Below are positions 7,095 to 14,376 of a stretch of 64,000 bases of DNA, piece by piece. The translations under genes were made by a program, and so were the position numbers. The stretch is from the IMG/VR virus record IMGVR_UViG_3300032323_002909, positions 1 through 64,000 of that record; one strand, 5' to 3'. The notes under the pieces were generated by a model, which was given only the letters and a program-made list of their open reading frames with translations, was not told where the DNA came from and searched no databases. Every line of letters starts with the position of its first letter. Position 1 is the stretch's first letter. Source of the DNA: a virus.

Positions 7095-7550
7095 ATGAAC
7101 ATCGCACAAGGATTAAAAGAAAAGAATCGCATCGCAGGTCGCATCGCCGAACTTGAAAAGAAAATCGTTAAGAACAATAGGTATCAAAGCAATCGTCCAC
7201 CTGTGGATGATGTTGATGAACTTTTTGGACGTTTAACGCTAGAAAAGGCAAGTCTCGTAAGGCTTAAAAATCAACTTGCTGTTGCCAATGCTGGTATCTC
7301 TGGAGAACTTGCTGATCTTGCCGAAACAAAAGGCATGATTAAGTTTCTGGAAGGTCTGCAAACTGGTGTGAGTGGTTATCCAATTCAAACCCATGATTAT
7401 AACACCAATCGTTTGGTTGATTCCGAATTTACTATTGAATATGCTCTCGATCAAAAAGAAGTAGACCAACACATTTCCTCATATCGCAACCTTGCTGAAA
7501 AGTTACAAGATGCCATTGATAACTATAATGCAACCACGAAATTGAAGTAA
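7095..7550 (+). CDS. Hypothetical coiled-coil protein, 151 aa
   Basis: The start follows CTAAAATAATAAC, a late-type box. The N-terminal 35 residues (GLKEKNRIAGRIAELEKKIV) and residues 50-80 have heptad-like Leu/Ile spacing typical of coiled coils. The rest is mixed. It directly precedes the structured RNA at 7556-7767. Function unknown. Confidence 0.65.
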   Translation: MNIAQGLKEKNRIAGRIAELEKKIVKNNRYQSNRPPVDDVDELFGRLTLEKASLVRLKNQLAVANAGISGELADLAETKGMIKFLEGLQTGVSGYPIQTHDYNTNRLVDSEFTIEYALDQKEVDQHISSYRNLAEKLQDAIDNYNATTKLK

Positions 7551-7555
7551 AACTT

Positions 7556-7767
7556 TTGTCGGCTCAAGTGGATGAGATGATCTCGTGTCCTCGCGACACG
7601 ACCAATTCTGAACTGAGCTTGGTAAGCTAAAGATATTGAAAACGACATTGAACGCTATCATCGCTTTGTAGCAAAAATTCAAAACTCAAGATGCTGTTTT
7701 CAAAAATCAAATCTTAAAGCATAAACCTTAAATCACAGTCTATCAGATCTGAAGTTTGAGCCGACAA
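7556..7767 (+). ncRNA. Candidate structured RNA closed by a perfect 12-bp stem
   Basis: TTGTCGGCTCAA (7556-7567) and TTGAGCCGACAA (7756-7767) are exact reverse complements 188 bases apart, extendable by two G-U pairs. Near the 5' side CGTGTC/GACACG forms a further hairpin with loop CTCGC. No convincing frame fills the interval. It lies just upstream of the tRNA cluster. It does not match tmRNA, RNase P, group I introns or known tRNA-linked phage RNAs as far as I can judge. The strand is taken from the neighbours; the complementary strand would fold equally well. Confidence 0.5.
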
Positions 7768-7802
7768 TCCTTAAAAACCACAAGATAATCATCGCACACA
7801 AT

Positions 7803-7940
7803 ATGAAAAAATACATTTATCGCATTTGGAATTTCTTTAGACCGTTCGAGCAACCAAAATATGGTGCTAAAATCTTTCAACAGAAAAGTTGGCTTGAAAA
7901 ACAGGTAAATGAAGAGTTGATAAAAATAAAATATCAATAA
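7803..7940 (+). CDS. Small basic aromatic protein, 45 aa
   Basis: This 45-codon frame is preceded by a class-A element (TAAAAACCACAAGATAAT, 7772-7789) 13 bases before its ATG. The N-terminus (MKKYIYRIWNFFRPF) is basic and aromatic and may associate with membrane; the rest is charged. No family is recognised. Confidence 0.5.
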   Translation: MKKYIYRIWNFFRPFEQPKYGAKIFQQKSWLEKQVNEELIKIKYQ

Positions 7941-8043
7941 ATAGTATTGACAACTCAAACAGTTATGATAAATCTTTTTAACTGCGTGGGTAGTCCCATC
8001 GGAAAATGGTTGTGATACCGTTACAACTACAAAAATATAAAAA

Positions 8044-8118
8044 GCTACCATCGTCTATCGGTTAGGATAAATGGTTTTCATCCATTAGAGCGGGGTTCGA
8101 TTCCCCGTGGTAGTGCCA
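8044..8118 (+). tRNA. tRNA-Glu (UUC)
   Basis: A full cloverleaf is present. The acceptor stem GCTACCA pairs with TGGTAGT, the anticodon stem AATGG/CCATT encloses loop TTTTCAT (anticodon TTC), and the T-arm has GTTCGAT. The 3' CCA is encoded (8116-8118). It is the first of four tRNAs in this cluster. Confidence 0.92.
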
Positions 8119-8129
8119 ATTTAGAGCGG

Positions 8130-8195
8130 CTCTTGTGTCTAGGAAGAGTCTCCAAAGAGTCAAGGTTATGACTTGCTGCCGTTAACTCGGAACGG
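8130..8195 (+). other. Three consecutive hairpins between tRNA-Glu and tRNA-Tyr
   Basis: The spacer holds CTCTT/AAGAG (8130-8148), AGTCA/TGACT (8158-8173) and CCGTT/AACGG (8179-8195). The spacing recalls a cloverleaf, but there is no clear acceptor stem, no TTC T-loop and no CCA. It may be a decayed tRNA or a processing element. Confidence 0.3.
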
Positions 8196-8210
8196 ACTCA
8201 ATTTTCAAAA

Positions 8211-8295
8211 GGGTAGGTAAAGCTAGTGGCTCTAGCAGCGAGACTGTAAATTTCGTCTCTTCGGAGGGGTGGATCAATACCACACCTGCCCACCA
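8211..8295 (+). tRNA. tRNA-Tyr (GUA), class II with long variable arm
   Basis: Acceptor GGGTAGG pairs with CCTGCCC (one G-U), and CCA is encoded at 8293-8295. The anticodon stem CGAGA/TTTCG encloses CTGTAAA (anticodon GTA). A long variable arm fits Tyr. The T-stem has one mismatch and the T-loop (ATCAATA) is atypical. Confidence 0.82.
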
Positions 8296-8311
8296 ATTTT
8301 ATAATACCAAA

Positions 8312-8389
8312 GCCTTGGTATCGGAACTGACTTCTAATCAGTAGCACCGTAACGGATCAATGGAGGTTCGAGTCCTCTCCAAGGCACCA
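8312..8389 (+). tRNA. tRNA-Arg (UCU) with unusual D-side
   Basis: The acceptor stem GCCTTGG/CCAAGGC is perfect and followed by ACCA. The T-arm GGAGG-TTCGAGT-CCTCT is good. The anticodon arm ACTGA-CTTCTAA-TCAGT gives UCU with T33 and A37. Only seven bases lie between acceptor and anticodon stems, too few for a D-arm, while 19 bases with a small CCG/CGG hairpin lie between anticodon and T-arms. Total length (78) is normal, so this is a strange layout that could also reflect an inactive tRNA. Confidence 0.7.
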
Positions 8390-8397
8390 CTTTCAAT

Positions 8398-8474
8398 CGT
8401 CCAGTAGCTCAGGTGGTAAGAGCGCGTGCCTTATAAGTGCGAGGTCATGGGTTCAAAACCCATCTGGACAACCA
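8398..8474 (+). tRNA. tRNA-Ile (UAU)
   Basis: TAGCTCAG marks the D-arm, the anticodon stem CGTGC/GTGCG encloses CTTATAA (anticodon TAT), and the T-arm is ATGGG-TTCAAAA-CCCAT. CCA is encoded. The first acceptor pair is C-A. AUA codons are common in AT-rich phage genes, so this tRNA would help translate them. Confidence 0.88.
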
Positions 8475-8485
8475 CTTAAACAAAA

Positions 8486-8590
8486 ATGACACTTATAGCA
8501 ATAATACTTACACTTTTTTCACTGGAAACTAGAACAATTATTTTACCACTTGCAACTGTTGGAGCATGGATATACGTTTGGATGCATTAA
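8486..8590 (+). CDS. Single-pass membrane peptide, 34 aa (paralog of 16055-16153)
   Basis: The short frame encodes a hydrophobic peptide with the pattern LFSLETRTI then a second hydrophobic half ending in WIYVW. A second copy at 16055 has the same layout (LFALESRSI, then SSWIYYF), which supports both as real genes. The stop codon is the first triplet of the next class-A element. Confidence 0.55.
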   Translation: MTLIAIILTLFSLETRTIILPLATVGAWIYVWMH

Positions 8591-8618
8591 AAACCACATT
8601 ACCATAACCACACACGAT

Positions 8619-8798
8619 ATGAGACAATACACAAACCGATTGATTGAATTAGTAGAGGAAGGTATCTTAGATGCTGAAAACGTAATGAGAGCTTGTCTTA
8701 GTTATATGTCAGAGCATGAAGTTCAAGACCTATGTGAGAGTGAAGGATATATCGAGGAAGAGGAAGAAGATGAATCTGGTATTCCTTGGGAAGAATAA
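8619..8798 (+). CDS. Acidic small protein, YMSE family (paralog of 15149-15337)
   Basis: The 59-aa product has ELVEEGILDAENVMRACLSY followed by MSEHEVQDLCE and an acidic tail. This helical pattern recurs in phage hypothetical proteins, and a second copy lies at 15149. The start is the ATG at 8619, 13 bases after the class-A element; upstream in-frame codons cover that element and are not used. Confidence 0.7.
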   Translation: MRQYTNRLIELVEEGILDAENVMRACLSYMSEHEVQDLCESEGYIEEEEEDESGIPWEE

Positions 8799-8848
8799 AA
8801 ACCACATTAAAGTAATTGCGCTCCCTGCAACAACAACCATAAACACAC

Positions 8849-9130
8849 ATGACTAACCAAATTGATACAAGCAACCCACGTCACGCCGCAGCATACACGC
8901 TTGCAGCAGGACATTTTCTCTCTGACCTTGGAGGCTACGAGGGTATGGAATTGGAAACCCTTCTCAACCTCGATGAGGATGATGCAACTCCAGAGCAGTT
9001 GGCGAAACGCAGCAAGATCATTCTGTGGGGTGTCTTTGAAAGAGGATGTGACCGTATGGATGATCCATATCTTTACGTTGCTGACATTATTGAGATGTTG
9101 GCACTTGATTTTCTCAACTTCAACGCCTAA
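8849..9130 (+). CDS. Hypothetical acidic protein, 93 aa
   Basis: The start follows a class-A element (8796-8813). The protein is acidic and helical (ELETLLNLDEDDATPEQLAK). Another open frame exists one base over, but its protein is basic and low in quality. No family is recognised. Confidence 0.65.
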   Translation: MTNQIDTSNPRHAAAYTLAAGHFLSDLGGYEGMELETLLNLDEDDATPEQLAKRSKIILWGVFERGCDRMDDPYLYVADIIEMLALDFLNFNA

Positions 9131-9187
9131 TAAAAACCACATTAAAGTAATTGCGCTCCCTGTAACAATAAACAACTAACTACTACT

Positions 9188-9388
9188 ATGACCTACAAAG
9201 TATTTAATGCCAACCTCGTCTTAGGTGAGAATCATGTTCAATCAAATCTCCGCACTATCTTGACTCGAAAAGAGACTGATGTGATTGAGAGTCTGATGCT
9301 TGCCCTCTCTAATGCAGGTATCGAGCTTCCCATCAAGGAAACACAAATTGCGTTGGAGGCTTGTGCCGACGCCTTGGGTAACAACTAA
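9188..9388 (+). CDS. Hypothetical protein, 66 aa
   Basis: This frame follows the class-A element at 9131-9148, whose downstream bases (AAAGTAATTGCGCTCCCTG) match those after the previous copy, showing duplication of the leader. The product is helical and slightly acidic. The next gene lacks its own element and is probably co-transcribed. Confidence 0.65.
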   Translation: MTYKVFNANLVLGENHVQSNLRTILTRKETDVIESLMLALSNAGIELPIKETQIALEACADALGNN

Positions 9389-9414
9389 TCAACAACAACT
9401 AACTAACTACTACT

Positions 9415-9918
9415 ATGCCAAACTGGAACGAAAATCGCCTTGTAATCAAAAACGACACTCCTGCTCTACGTGACTATCTCAAAGAGAACGGCTTGAGCTT
9501 CAAGAAAATTGCGCCACCCGCTTGTCCAGAAGAGCGCGATGAAACTGGATGGAACATCGTTGCCGCTCAAACTGCTGCTTGGGGAACTAAGTGGGATCTG
9601 GATGACAACGAACAAAAACACGCTGCCAACGATCTTATCGAAAACGGTGAATGCAGATTCGATACCGCTTGGTCTCCTCCTATTGAGGCTATCGCCAAAC
9701 TCTCAGAACAGTTCCCAGAAGTTGATTTTGAGCTTCATTACAACGAACCAGGCTGTGCCTTTTATGGGACTGCTTACATCTCTGATGGCGTGGTCAATGA
9801 TGAATGCTCTAACATTGGAGACAAAGACGATTATTTCTCGTTCTTGGTTGAGTTTATGGGTCATGATCAAGAGGATGCGGAAGAAGCCGCAGGTCTTCAT
9901 GAAGACGAAGAAGAATAA
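9415..9918 (+). CDS. Ferredoxin-like DUF1281/YubB-type protein
   Basis: The 167-aa product begins MPNWNENRLVIK, has WGTKWDL near residue 55 and F-D-T-A-W-S-P-P near residue 83, then FELHYNEPGCAFYG. These match the DUF1281/YubB (Api92-like) family of ferredoxin-fold proteins in plasmids and phages. Family members usually have MPNWC; here Cys is replaced by Asn. The C-terminus is strongly acidic. Function is not established. Confidence 0.82.
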   Translation: MPNWNENRLVIKNDTPALRDYLKENGLSFKKIAPPACPEERDETGWNIVAAQTAAWGTKWDLDDNEQKHAANDLIENGECRFDTAWSPPIEAIAKLSEQFPEVDFELHYNEPGCAFYGTAYISDGVVNDECSNIGDKDDYFSFLVEFMGHDQEDAEEAAGLHEDEEE

Positions 9919-9972
9919 ACTTTCTATTGCATGGTAGTAAGTCCTCTCCCCTTGGTGGTGCTTGGGGAGAGG
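9918..9972 (+). other. Conserved hairpin element 1
   Basis: AACTTTCTATTG (9918-9929) precedes a perfect 9-bp stem CCTCTCCCC/GGGGAGAGG (9943-9951 and 9964-9972) with a 12-base loop containing TGGTGGT. The same arrangement recurs at 16450-16517. No T-tract follows, so it is not a plain terminator; attenuation, RNA stability or a small RNA are possible. Confidence 0.55.
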
Positions 9973-10009
9973 CAATCTTAAAAACCACATTACCATAACC
10001 ACACACGAT

Positions 10010-10405
10010 ATGATTACCAAAAACAATATGATCCCCACATTTACTCCAGATCAAAAAATCGAAAATCTCAAACTTGCTATCAAGGCACTGAGGGAGAATC
10101 CGATAAAGGCAAAACATAAAATGACAGATGAGTTGGGTGGTCGATGCTGCCTATGTGTCATTGCTCATGTTGCTGAAGATATCTGTGGTGTCAAGAGGAA
10201 TACTTTCTGTGACTTTCTAACACCAAATATCAATTTGAATAAAATTTTTCCATTCGATAATGTTAATGTCGGTGATAACATATTCTTACAAGGAGAATAT
10301 GCTAGTAATTGGAACGATGGGTGTAATGTAAAGGAAAAGACCCATGCAGAAATTGCTGACATGATCGAAGAGGAATTTATGATTACTGAAAAATCTCCAC
10401 TATGA
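10010..10405 (+). CDS. CCLC-motif hypothetical protein, 131 aa (paralog of 11279-11653)
   Basis: The protein has a helical start (NLKLAIKALRENP), then GGRCCLCVIAHVAED, and near the end ASNWNDG and EKTHAEIADMIEEEF. All are shared with the paralog 1.3 kb downstream. The vicinal Cys-Cys and nearby His could bind metal, but this is inference. The ATG at 10010 follows the class-A element at 9979 with 13 bases between; a second Met is 6 residues in. Confidence 0.72.
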   Translation: MITKNNMIPTFTPDQKIENLKLAIKALRENPIKAKHKMTDELGGRCCLCVIAHVAEDICGVKRNTFCDFLTPNINLNKIFPFDNVNVGDNIFLQGEYASNWNDGCNVKEKTHAEIADMIEEEFMITEKSPL

Positions 10406-10596
10406 ACCAACATACATTTGCTGATCCATCAGATTATTTTCTAAAAATTACTACCCAAGATGGGAAAGAGATTATTATAGAAGATTACGATTATGTCAAG
10501 AACATCGACAACACATTACATTATTTCAAAAATAATGAGGTAATCGCTAAAGGTATTTTCGGCATATCATGCAAAAAATATCCTAAGACTGTGTAA
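10402..10596 (+). CDS. Hypothetical protein, 64 aa
   Basis: It overlaps the previous gene by four bases (ATGA), a translational-coupling arrangement unusual in this region where most genes have their own element. The product is beta-rich (DGKEIIIEDYDYV). No family is recognised. Confidence 0.6.
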   Translation: MNQHTFADPSDYFLKITTQDGKEIIIEDYDYVKNIDNTLHYFKNNEVIAKGIFGISCKKYPKTV

Positions 10597-10623
10597 AAAC
10601 AACTATACTATTGCACCCACAAT

Positions 10624-10770
10624 ATGAACGAAGAACTTGTGACACTACGAAATGAGTTGGCAGATATTTACGAAGAGGTTGAACAATCTCATGGTAAGAA
10701 ATTGCACAAACTAATGGAGAAGGCTTACGAAATTCAAGATAAGATCGCAGAACTCGAAGGACAACTGTAA
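10624..10770 (+). CDS. Small helical protein, 48 aa
   Basis: This frame of 48 codons follows a divergent class-A element (TAAAAACAACTATACTAT at 10594). The product is a single amphipathic helix with heptad-like spacing (LRNELADIYEEVEQ and LEGQL). Its stop starts the next element. Confidence 0.55.
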   Translation: MNEELVTLRNELADIYEEVEQSHGKKLHKLMEKAYEIQDKIAELEGQL

Positions 10771-10794
10771 AGACCACATTAAAATCACGCTATC

Positions 10795-11010
10795 ATGTTG
10801 AAAGAACTTAAACTGTCAAGAGATAAGAACGGTAACAAAATCGTCGTCGTTAAAGTCGATGGTCATCGTGCATTCAGTATTCAAACGAACGGTAACTTGT
10901 CAACGACTCATGTCCATGGCATCACCGAAAACACTTTGACACACATCAAACAATATGTTGATGCCTATGGCACACCTGCACAAAAACGTGCAGTTGAGGA
11001 CATTTTCTAA
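10795..11010 (+). CDS. Hypothetical protein, 71 aa
   Basis: The start lies nine bases after the class-A element at 10768-10785. The product is beta-rich at first (KIVVVKVDGHRAFSIQ), then helical. The YGTPAQKRAVEDI ending resembles helical ends in other phage hypotheticals. Function unknown. Confidence 0.65.
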   Translation: MLKELKLSRDKNGNKIVVVKVDGHRAFSIQTNGNLSTTHVHGITENTLTHIKQYVDAYGTPAQKRAVEDIF

Positions 11011-11032
11011 AAAACCACATTACAATAAGCGC

Positions 11033-11257
11033 ATGATCGAATACATCAAGATTCCTTGTTCTGATTCTTCTCGCATGGCAATCAACATCACAAAGAATGG
11101 TGAACCATTTGGACAACTCTGGTCTTGGAAAGATACCAAGATCGAGCAACATCCTTGGCATGTTCGTCTTCTGAATGGTCGATACAAGATTGAATGGGGA
11201 AAGAATAAATCCCACGCATTGAAGACTCTCAAGACATGGGTAGAATCCCATGCATAA
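11033..11257 (+). CDS. Hypothetical protein, 74 aa
   Basis: The ATG at 11033 is six bases after the class-A element (11008-11026). Tryptophan-rich middle (QLWSWKDT, HPWHV). Upstream in-frame codons cross the element and are not coding. No family is recognised. Confidence 0.62.
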   Translation: MIEYIKIPCSDSSRMAINITKNGEPFGQLWSWKDTKIEQHPWHVRLLNGRYKIEWGKNKSHALKTLKTWVESHA

Positions 11258-11278
11258 AAACCACATTATCATACTACC

Positions 11279-11653
11279 ATGATCGAACTGAAACAAACAT
11301 TCACGGAAGAACAAAAGAAAGAGAACCTTCGTCTTGCTATCAAAGCACTTAGGGAGAATCCCAAGAAAGCATTGGAAGAAATGCAGGACGAAAACGGTGG
11401 TCGATGCTGCCTGTGCGTTATGGCACATGTTGCAGAAGACATCATGGGCTATGAGAGGGATGAACTATGCGGCACTATGAGTCCATTGTTCAAAATGTCT
11501 GATGTGTTCGCAGTCCAAGAATTGGATATGTATCCAGATAATGTCAAGGTTGGTGAATACCTTGCCAGCAGATGGAACGATGGTGGCAATAATATCGAAG
11601 AAAAGACCCATGTCGAAATTGCTGACATGCTTGAGAAGGAATATCTGCAATAA
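11279..11653 (+). CDS. CCLC-motif hypothetical protein, 124 aa (paralog of 10010-10405)
   Basis: It shares LRENP, GGRCCLCVMAHVAED, SRWNDGG and EKTHVEIADMLEKEY with the gene at 10010. The middle segments differ, so the copies are old or under diversifying pressure. Function unknown. Confidence 0.72.
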   Translation: MIELKQTFTEEQKKENLRLAIKALRENPKKALEEMQDENGGRCCLCVMAHVAEDIMGYERDELCGTMSPLFKMSDVFAVQELDMYPDNVKVGEYLASRWNDGGNNIEEKTHVEIADMLEKEYLQ

Positions 11654-11674
11654 AAACCACATTAGAATAGCGAC

Positions 11675-11836
11675 ATGCAACACCTCGTATTTGTAATTCA
11701 CGAAAAATACATCACCTATCGTATGAACGGTCAAAATGGTTCACATCCACTGTGTGGAGATTGCGCCATGGCAGTCATCGACTATCTGAAAAGACTCATA
11801 ACGCATAAGACATGCGAAATCATCAACCATAACTAA
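11675..11836 (+). CDS. Small hypothetical protein with CGDCAM motif, 53 aa
   Basis: The ATG follows a class-A element (11651) by six bases. The product has a beta-rich start (MQHLVFVIHEKYITYRM), a CGDC motif and a Lys-rich helix. The C-x-x-C could be redox-active or bind metal; this is not tested. Confidence 0.55.
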   Translation: MQHLVFVIHEKYITYRMNGQNGSHPLCGDCAMAVIDYLKRLITHKTCEIINHN

Positions 11837-11842
11837 AATCAC

Positions 11843-12004
11843 ATGAAAGAAATTACACCAGAAGATTTGATTGCTTTACGCGAAGAAGAAAGCATTCTTG
11901 ATACCATTCTTCAGATCGGCAAGATTCGTGAATACTTTCCCGAAAAGGCAGATGCTGCTCTGGAAGCTATCAAGGGCATTCATGCCACTCTTTGGGAAGA
12001 ATAA
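11843..12004 (+). CDS. Small acidic helical protein, 53 aa
   Basis: It starts six bases after the previous stop without a full element and so is probably co-transcribed. The product is helical and acidic (EDLIALREEESILDTIL). No family is recognised. Confidence 0.55.
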   Translation: MKEITPEDLIALREEESILDTILQIGKIREYFPEKADAALEAIKGIHATLWEE

Positions 12005-12025
12005 AAACCACATTAGAATACACTC

Positions 12026-12340
12026 ATGCACAAGATTACAAAACAAAAGATGGTAGACTTCATCATGGCACAACCAGATAGTCGTCCAGTAAATATGCTC
12101 ACAAATTTGTTCACACATGGCGAAGATGAATGTGGTTGTCTGATGGTGGAATATGTCAAAGACCTATTTGAAATTGAAAAGGGACAAATTGCTGCTGGTA
12201 TAACCAATATAAGTATCAAAAATGATGACACGAAAATAAAATGTGTCGCGGAACTAGATTTTTCCATGCGAAACTTATTACAATCTTCTTTTGTCAATCC
12301 ATCCAAAACATTTGGTGAACTGAAGAAATGCCTTCTGTAA
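12026..12340 (+). CDS. Hypothetical protein, MAQPDSRPVNM motif, 104 aa
   Basis: The protein starts MHKITKQKMVDFIMAQPDSR and has a CGCLMVEYVKD motif near residue 37. The AQPDSR and CGC-M-x-Y elements recur in phage hypotheticals. The ATG follows a class-A element (12002) by six bases. Function unknown. Confidence 0.65.
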   Translation: MHKITKQKMVDFIMAQPDSRPVNMLTNLFTHGEDECGCLMVEYVKDLFEIEKGQIAAGITNISIKNDDTKIKCVAELDFSMRNLLQSSFVNPSKTFGELKKCLL

Positions 12341-12382
12341 AAACCACATTACAATCCACACAACAAACAAGCACACACTATT

Positions 12383-12859
12383 ATGGGACTCGACATGTAT
12401 CTTAACCGCACGAATCGCACCAATCACACAATCGAAGAATTGCAGGAGATTGACCACGATGGAATAACGCCAGAAAGCCCAGAAGCTGCGCCGTTTCTGC
12501 CTCTCCGCAAGTATGAATATCTGGAGGATGTTTATAGCATCTTTCATCTGGTCGCATACTGGCGCAAATTCAACGCCTTACACAACTGGTTTGTCACTCG
12601 TGTGCAAGGTGGCGTTGATGAGTGCCAACTGTCAGAAATCGACGAGGAGACTCTTGTCGAACTGATTGATGACCTCAAAGCTGTCAGCAAGGGAGAAGTC
12701 ATTGAAGACTTAGAACCTGTCTCTGGTTTCTTCTTTGGTTCTACTGACAAGGATGAGTATTACCTTGAGCAGATCAATCATGCTCTGAATACTTTCGAGG
12801 ATGTTTTGAAGACCTTCGACTTCAAGAAATACCGACTCTTCTACCGCGCCAGTTGGTAA
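12383..12859 (+). CDS. Conserved MGLDMYL-family protein
   Basis: The 158-aa product begins MGLDMYLNR and has HLVAYWRKFNALHNWFV around residues 55-71, a GFFFGSTDKDEYY block near 114 and a C-terminal YRASW. This family is widespread in phages and bacteria and remains uncharacterised. The start is certain from the family; the class-A element lies at 12338. Confidence 0.85.
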   Translation: MGLDMYLNRTNRTNHTIEELQEIDHDGITPESPEAAPFLPLRKYEYLEDVYSIFHLVAYWRKFNALHNWFVTRVQGGVDECQLSEIDEETLVELIDDLKAVSKGEVIEDLEPVSGFFFGSTDKDEYYLEQINHALNTFEDVLKTFDFKKYRLFYRASW

Positions 12860-12880
12860 AAACTACATTAGAATCGTGCC

Positions 12881-13300
12881 ATGTCCGATACATACTACCG
12901 CAACGACACACCACAAAAAGTCCGTGATATTCTCGAAAATGCTCGTATATCAAATACCAGAGTCAAACTTTACTATGGTGATACCAAAAACGGTAAAGAT
13001 TGGATGGAAGAACATCACACAACAGGAAGAATTGGTCGTTCCACTGGTAGAGTGAAGATTCCTATTCTTTTGAGTAACTCACGTTCTCGTGGTGGCGTTG
13101 CAATTTCTGACAACAGCATAGTCAGAATCAAAGTGAATGGTCAAGAAGTCTATCGCCATCCACAATATCACCAGAAGAAGATTGAAATCGTTCGTGATGA
13201 AAAAAATGGTTATGAATACAGTATCAATCTTGATGGGGTGATTTATTCAAGACACAAGACATACAAAAGCGCGCAGTTACTTGCTGGTAAGCTATCGTAA
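12881..13300 (+). CDS. Conserved phage hypothetical protein, 139 aa
   Basis: The start (TPQKVRDILENAR), then RVKLYYGDTKNGKDWMEEH and a TGRIGRSTG block are typical of a phage/plasmid protein family with small beta domains. The second half (KKIEIVRDEKNGYEYSINLD) looks like another beta unit. The class-A element lies at 12857. Function unknown. Confidence 0.72.
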   Translation: MSDTYYRNDTPQKVRDILENARISNTRVKLYYGDTKNGKDWMEEHHTTGRIGRSTGRVKIPILLSNSRSRGGVAISDNSIVRIKVNGQEVYRHPQYHQKKIEIVRDEKNGYEYSINLDGVIYSRHKTYKSAQLLAGKLS

Positions 13301-13321
13301 AAACTACATTAGAATCGTGCC

Positions 13322-13681
13322 ATGCCCACGAAAGTTCGAGTCTACTTTAACCTCCACAAGAAACTCCTGTCCGTTCAAACCAAGGTGAATGGACGATGGA
13401 AAGTCATCAAACATGTTGACGGGATTGCCTTGCGAGATGTTTGTTTTAAGGTCAGTGAAGTAGGAAGACAAAGAGTATTACGTGAAAAACGTAAGAATGT
13501 CCATGCTTTCATTGAGGGCGAAGAATGCCCTTTGTATGGTGACATCAACCGAAAACTTGATTGCAAAGTCACTTACAACCCTTACAAGTATGAAAAGTTC
13601 ACTACTTGTGAAAAATATGTTGACAAAGCAGAATATGCCCGTATTATTGGGCGCACAATCTTAGCAATCAATCCACAATAA
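13322..13681 (+). CDS. Hypothetical protein, 119 aa
   Basis: The protein starts MPTKVRVYFNLHKKLLSVQ and is basic and beta-rich, with a KVRVYFNLHKK-LSVQ pattern seen in other phage hypotheticals. The leader from the class-A element (13298) to the ATG is identical to that of the previous gene (ACTACATTAGAATCGTGCC), evidence of leader duplication. Confidence 0.7.
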   Translation: MPTKVRVYFNLHKKLLSVQTKVNGRWKVIKHVDGIALRDVCFKVSEVGRQRVLREKRKNVHAFIEGEECPLYGDINRKLDCKVTYNPYKYEKFTTCEKYVDKAEYARIIGRTILAINPQ

Positions 13682-13685
13682 CACC

Positions 13686-13832
13686 ATGAAGAATATCAAA
13701 GCATTCATCTTAGGAGTAATCGAATTTAGAAGTCACATGACCACCAGTGTCAGCAATGATCTGATTGAAGTCTATGATCGTGGAAGAGAACTAGCACACC
13801 GTTTGACCTTTCGCAAATTTGAACAGGAATAA
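13686..13832 (+). CDS. Small hypothetical protein, 48 aa
   Basis: This frame starts five bases after the previous stop with no element of its own. The product is helical and basic (VIEFRSHMTTSVSNDLIEVY); that segment resembles short phage proteins I have seen, but no function is known. Confidence 0.6.
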   Translation: MKNIKAFILGVIEFRSHMTTSVSNDLIEVYDRGRELAHRLTFRKFEQE

Positions 13833-13853
13833 AAACCACATTAGAATCGTGCC

Positions 13854-13922
13854 ATGCCTGAAATTAACGACAACGACCTACAAGACTACATCGACTACAT
13901 CGTTTTCGGTGTGACAAAATGA
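13854..13922 (+). CDS. Micro-protein, 22 aa
   Basis: An ATG six bases after a class-A element (13830) opens a 22-codon acidic frame (NDNDLQDYIDYI). Its stop lies in the first copy of the GTGACAAAATGACGCAG repeat. Real status is uncertain, but element and spacing match those of the clear genes. Confidence 0.4.
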   Translation: MPEINDNDLQDYIDYIVFGVTK

Positions 13923-13951
13923 CGCAGTAAAGACCACAATAGAATAACGCT

Positions 13952-14236
13952 ATGACCAGAAACGGACTAATCAATCAGTTACTAATCACCAAACAAGTCG
14001 ATGCTCGATACATGGATGAATATGGAGATATCCACATGGAAAGTCTCGATGTTAGCTATCATCCTGTCTATGAACATGGAGGAGAATACATGGGAGAACA
14101 TTTCCTATTTGAATGGGAAGATGGTGGTGCTACTCTGTGGGTAGATGAAATGGATGAACTGGAGTATTCGGGAGACGAATGGGTATCTTTCCATGATCCT
14201 AACTATGGAACAATCGAGTTCAAGATACCCACGTAA
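13952..14236 (+). CDS. Hypothetical acidic protein, 94 aa
   Basis: It follows the class-A element at 13928. The protein is acidic and aromatic (HPVYEHGGEYMGEHFLFEW, DELEYSGDEWVSF), probably a compact beta fold. No family is recognised. Confidence 0.65.
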   Translation: MTRNGLINQLLITKQVDARYMDEYGDIHMESLDVSYHPVYEHGGEYMGEHFLFEWEDGGATLWVDEMDELEYSGDEWVSFHDPNYGTIEFKIPT

Positions 14237-14267
14237 AAACTACAATAGAATAGTGCCACAATGAATG

Positions 14268-14349
14268 GCAAGGTGGTGGAATTGGTAGACACTACAGACT
14301 TAAAATCTGTTGTTCATTTGAACGTGAGGGTTCGAGTCCCTTCCTTGCT
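14268..14349 (+). tRNA. tRNA-Leu (UAA), no encoded CCA
   Basis: Acceptor GCAAGG pairs with CCTTGC, the D-arm contains GGTGGAATTGGTAGAC, and the anticodon stem ACAGA/TCTGT encloses CTTAAAA (anticodon TAA). The long variable arm and T-arm (GAGGG-TTCGAGT-CCCTT) are typical of Leu. The sequence after the discriminator is ACT, so CCA must be added after transcription, which fits the phage CCA enzyme at 25110-26624. A class-A element at 14234 ends 16 bases upstream. Confidence 0.88.
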
Positions 14350-14376
14350 ACTTAAAGACTACAATAGAATCATAGC

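Noticed and set aside
8119-8210. A fifth tRNA between tRNA-Glu and tRNA-Tyr
   Set aside because: Three hairpins are present, but acceptor stem, T-loop consensus and CCA are missing. It is reported only as a low-confidence structured spacer.
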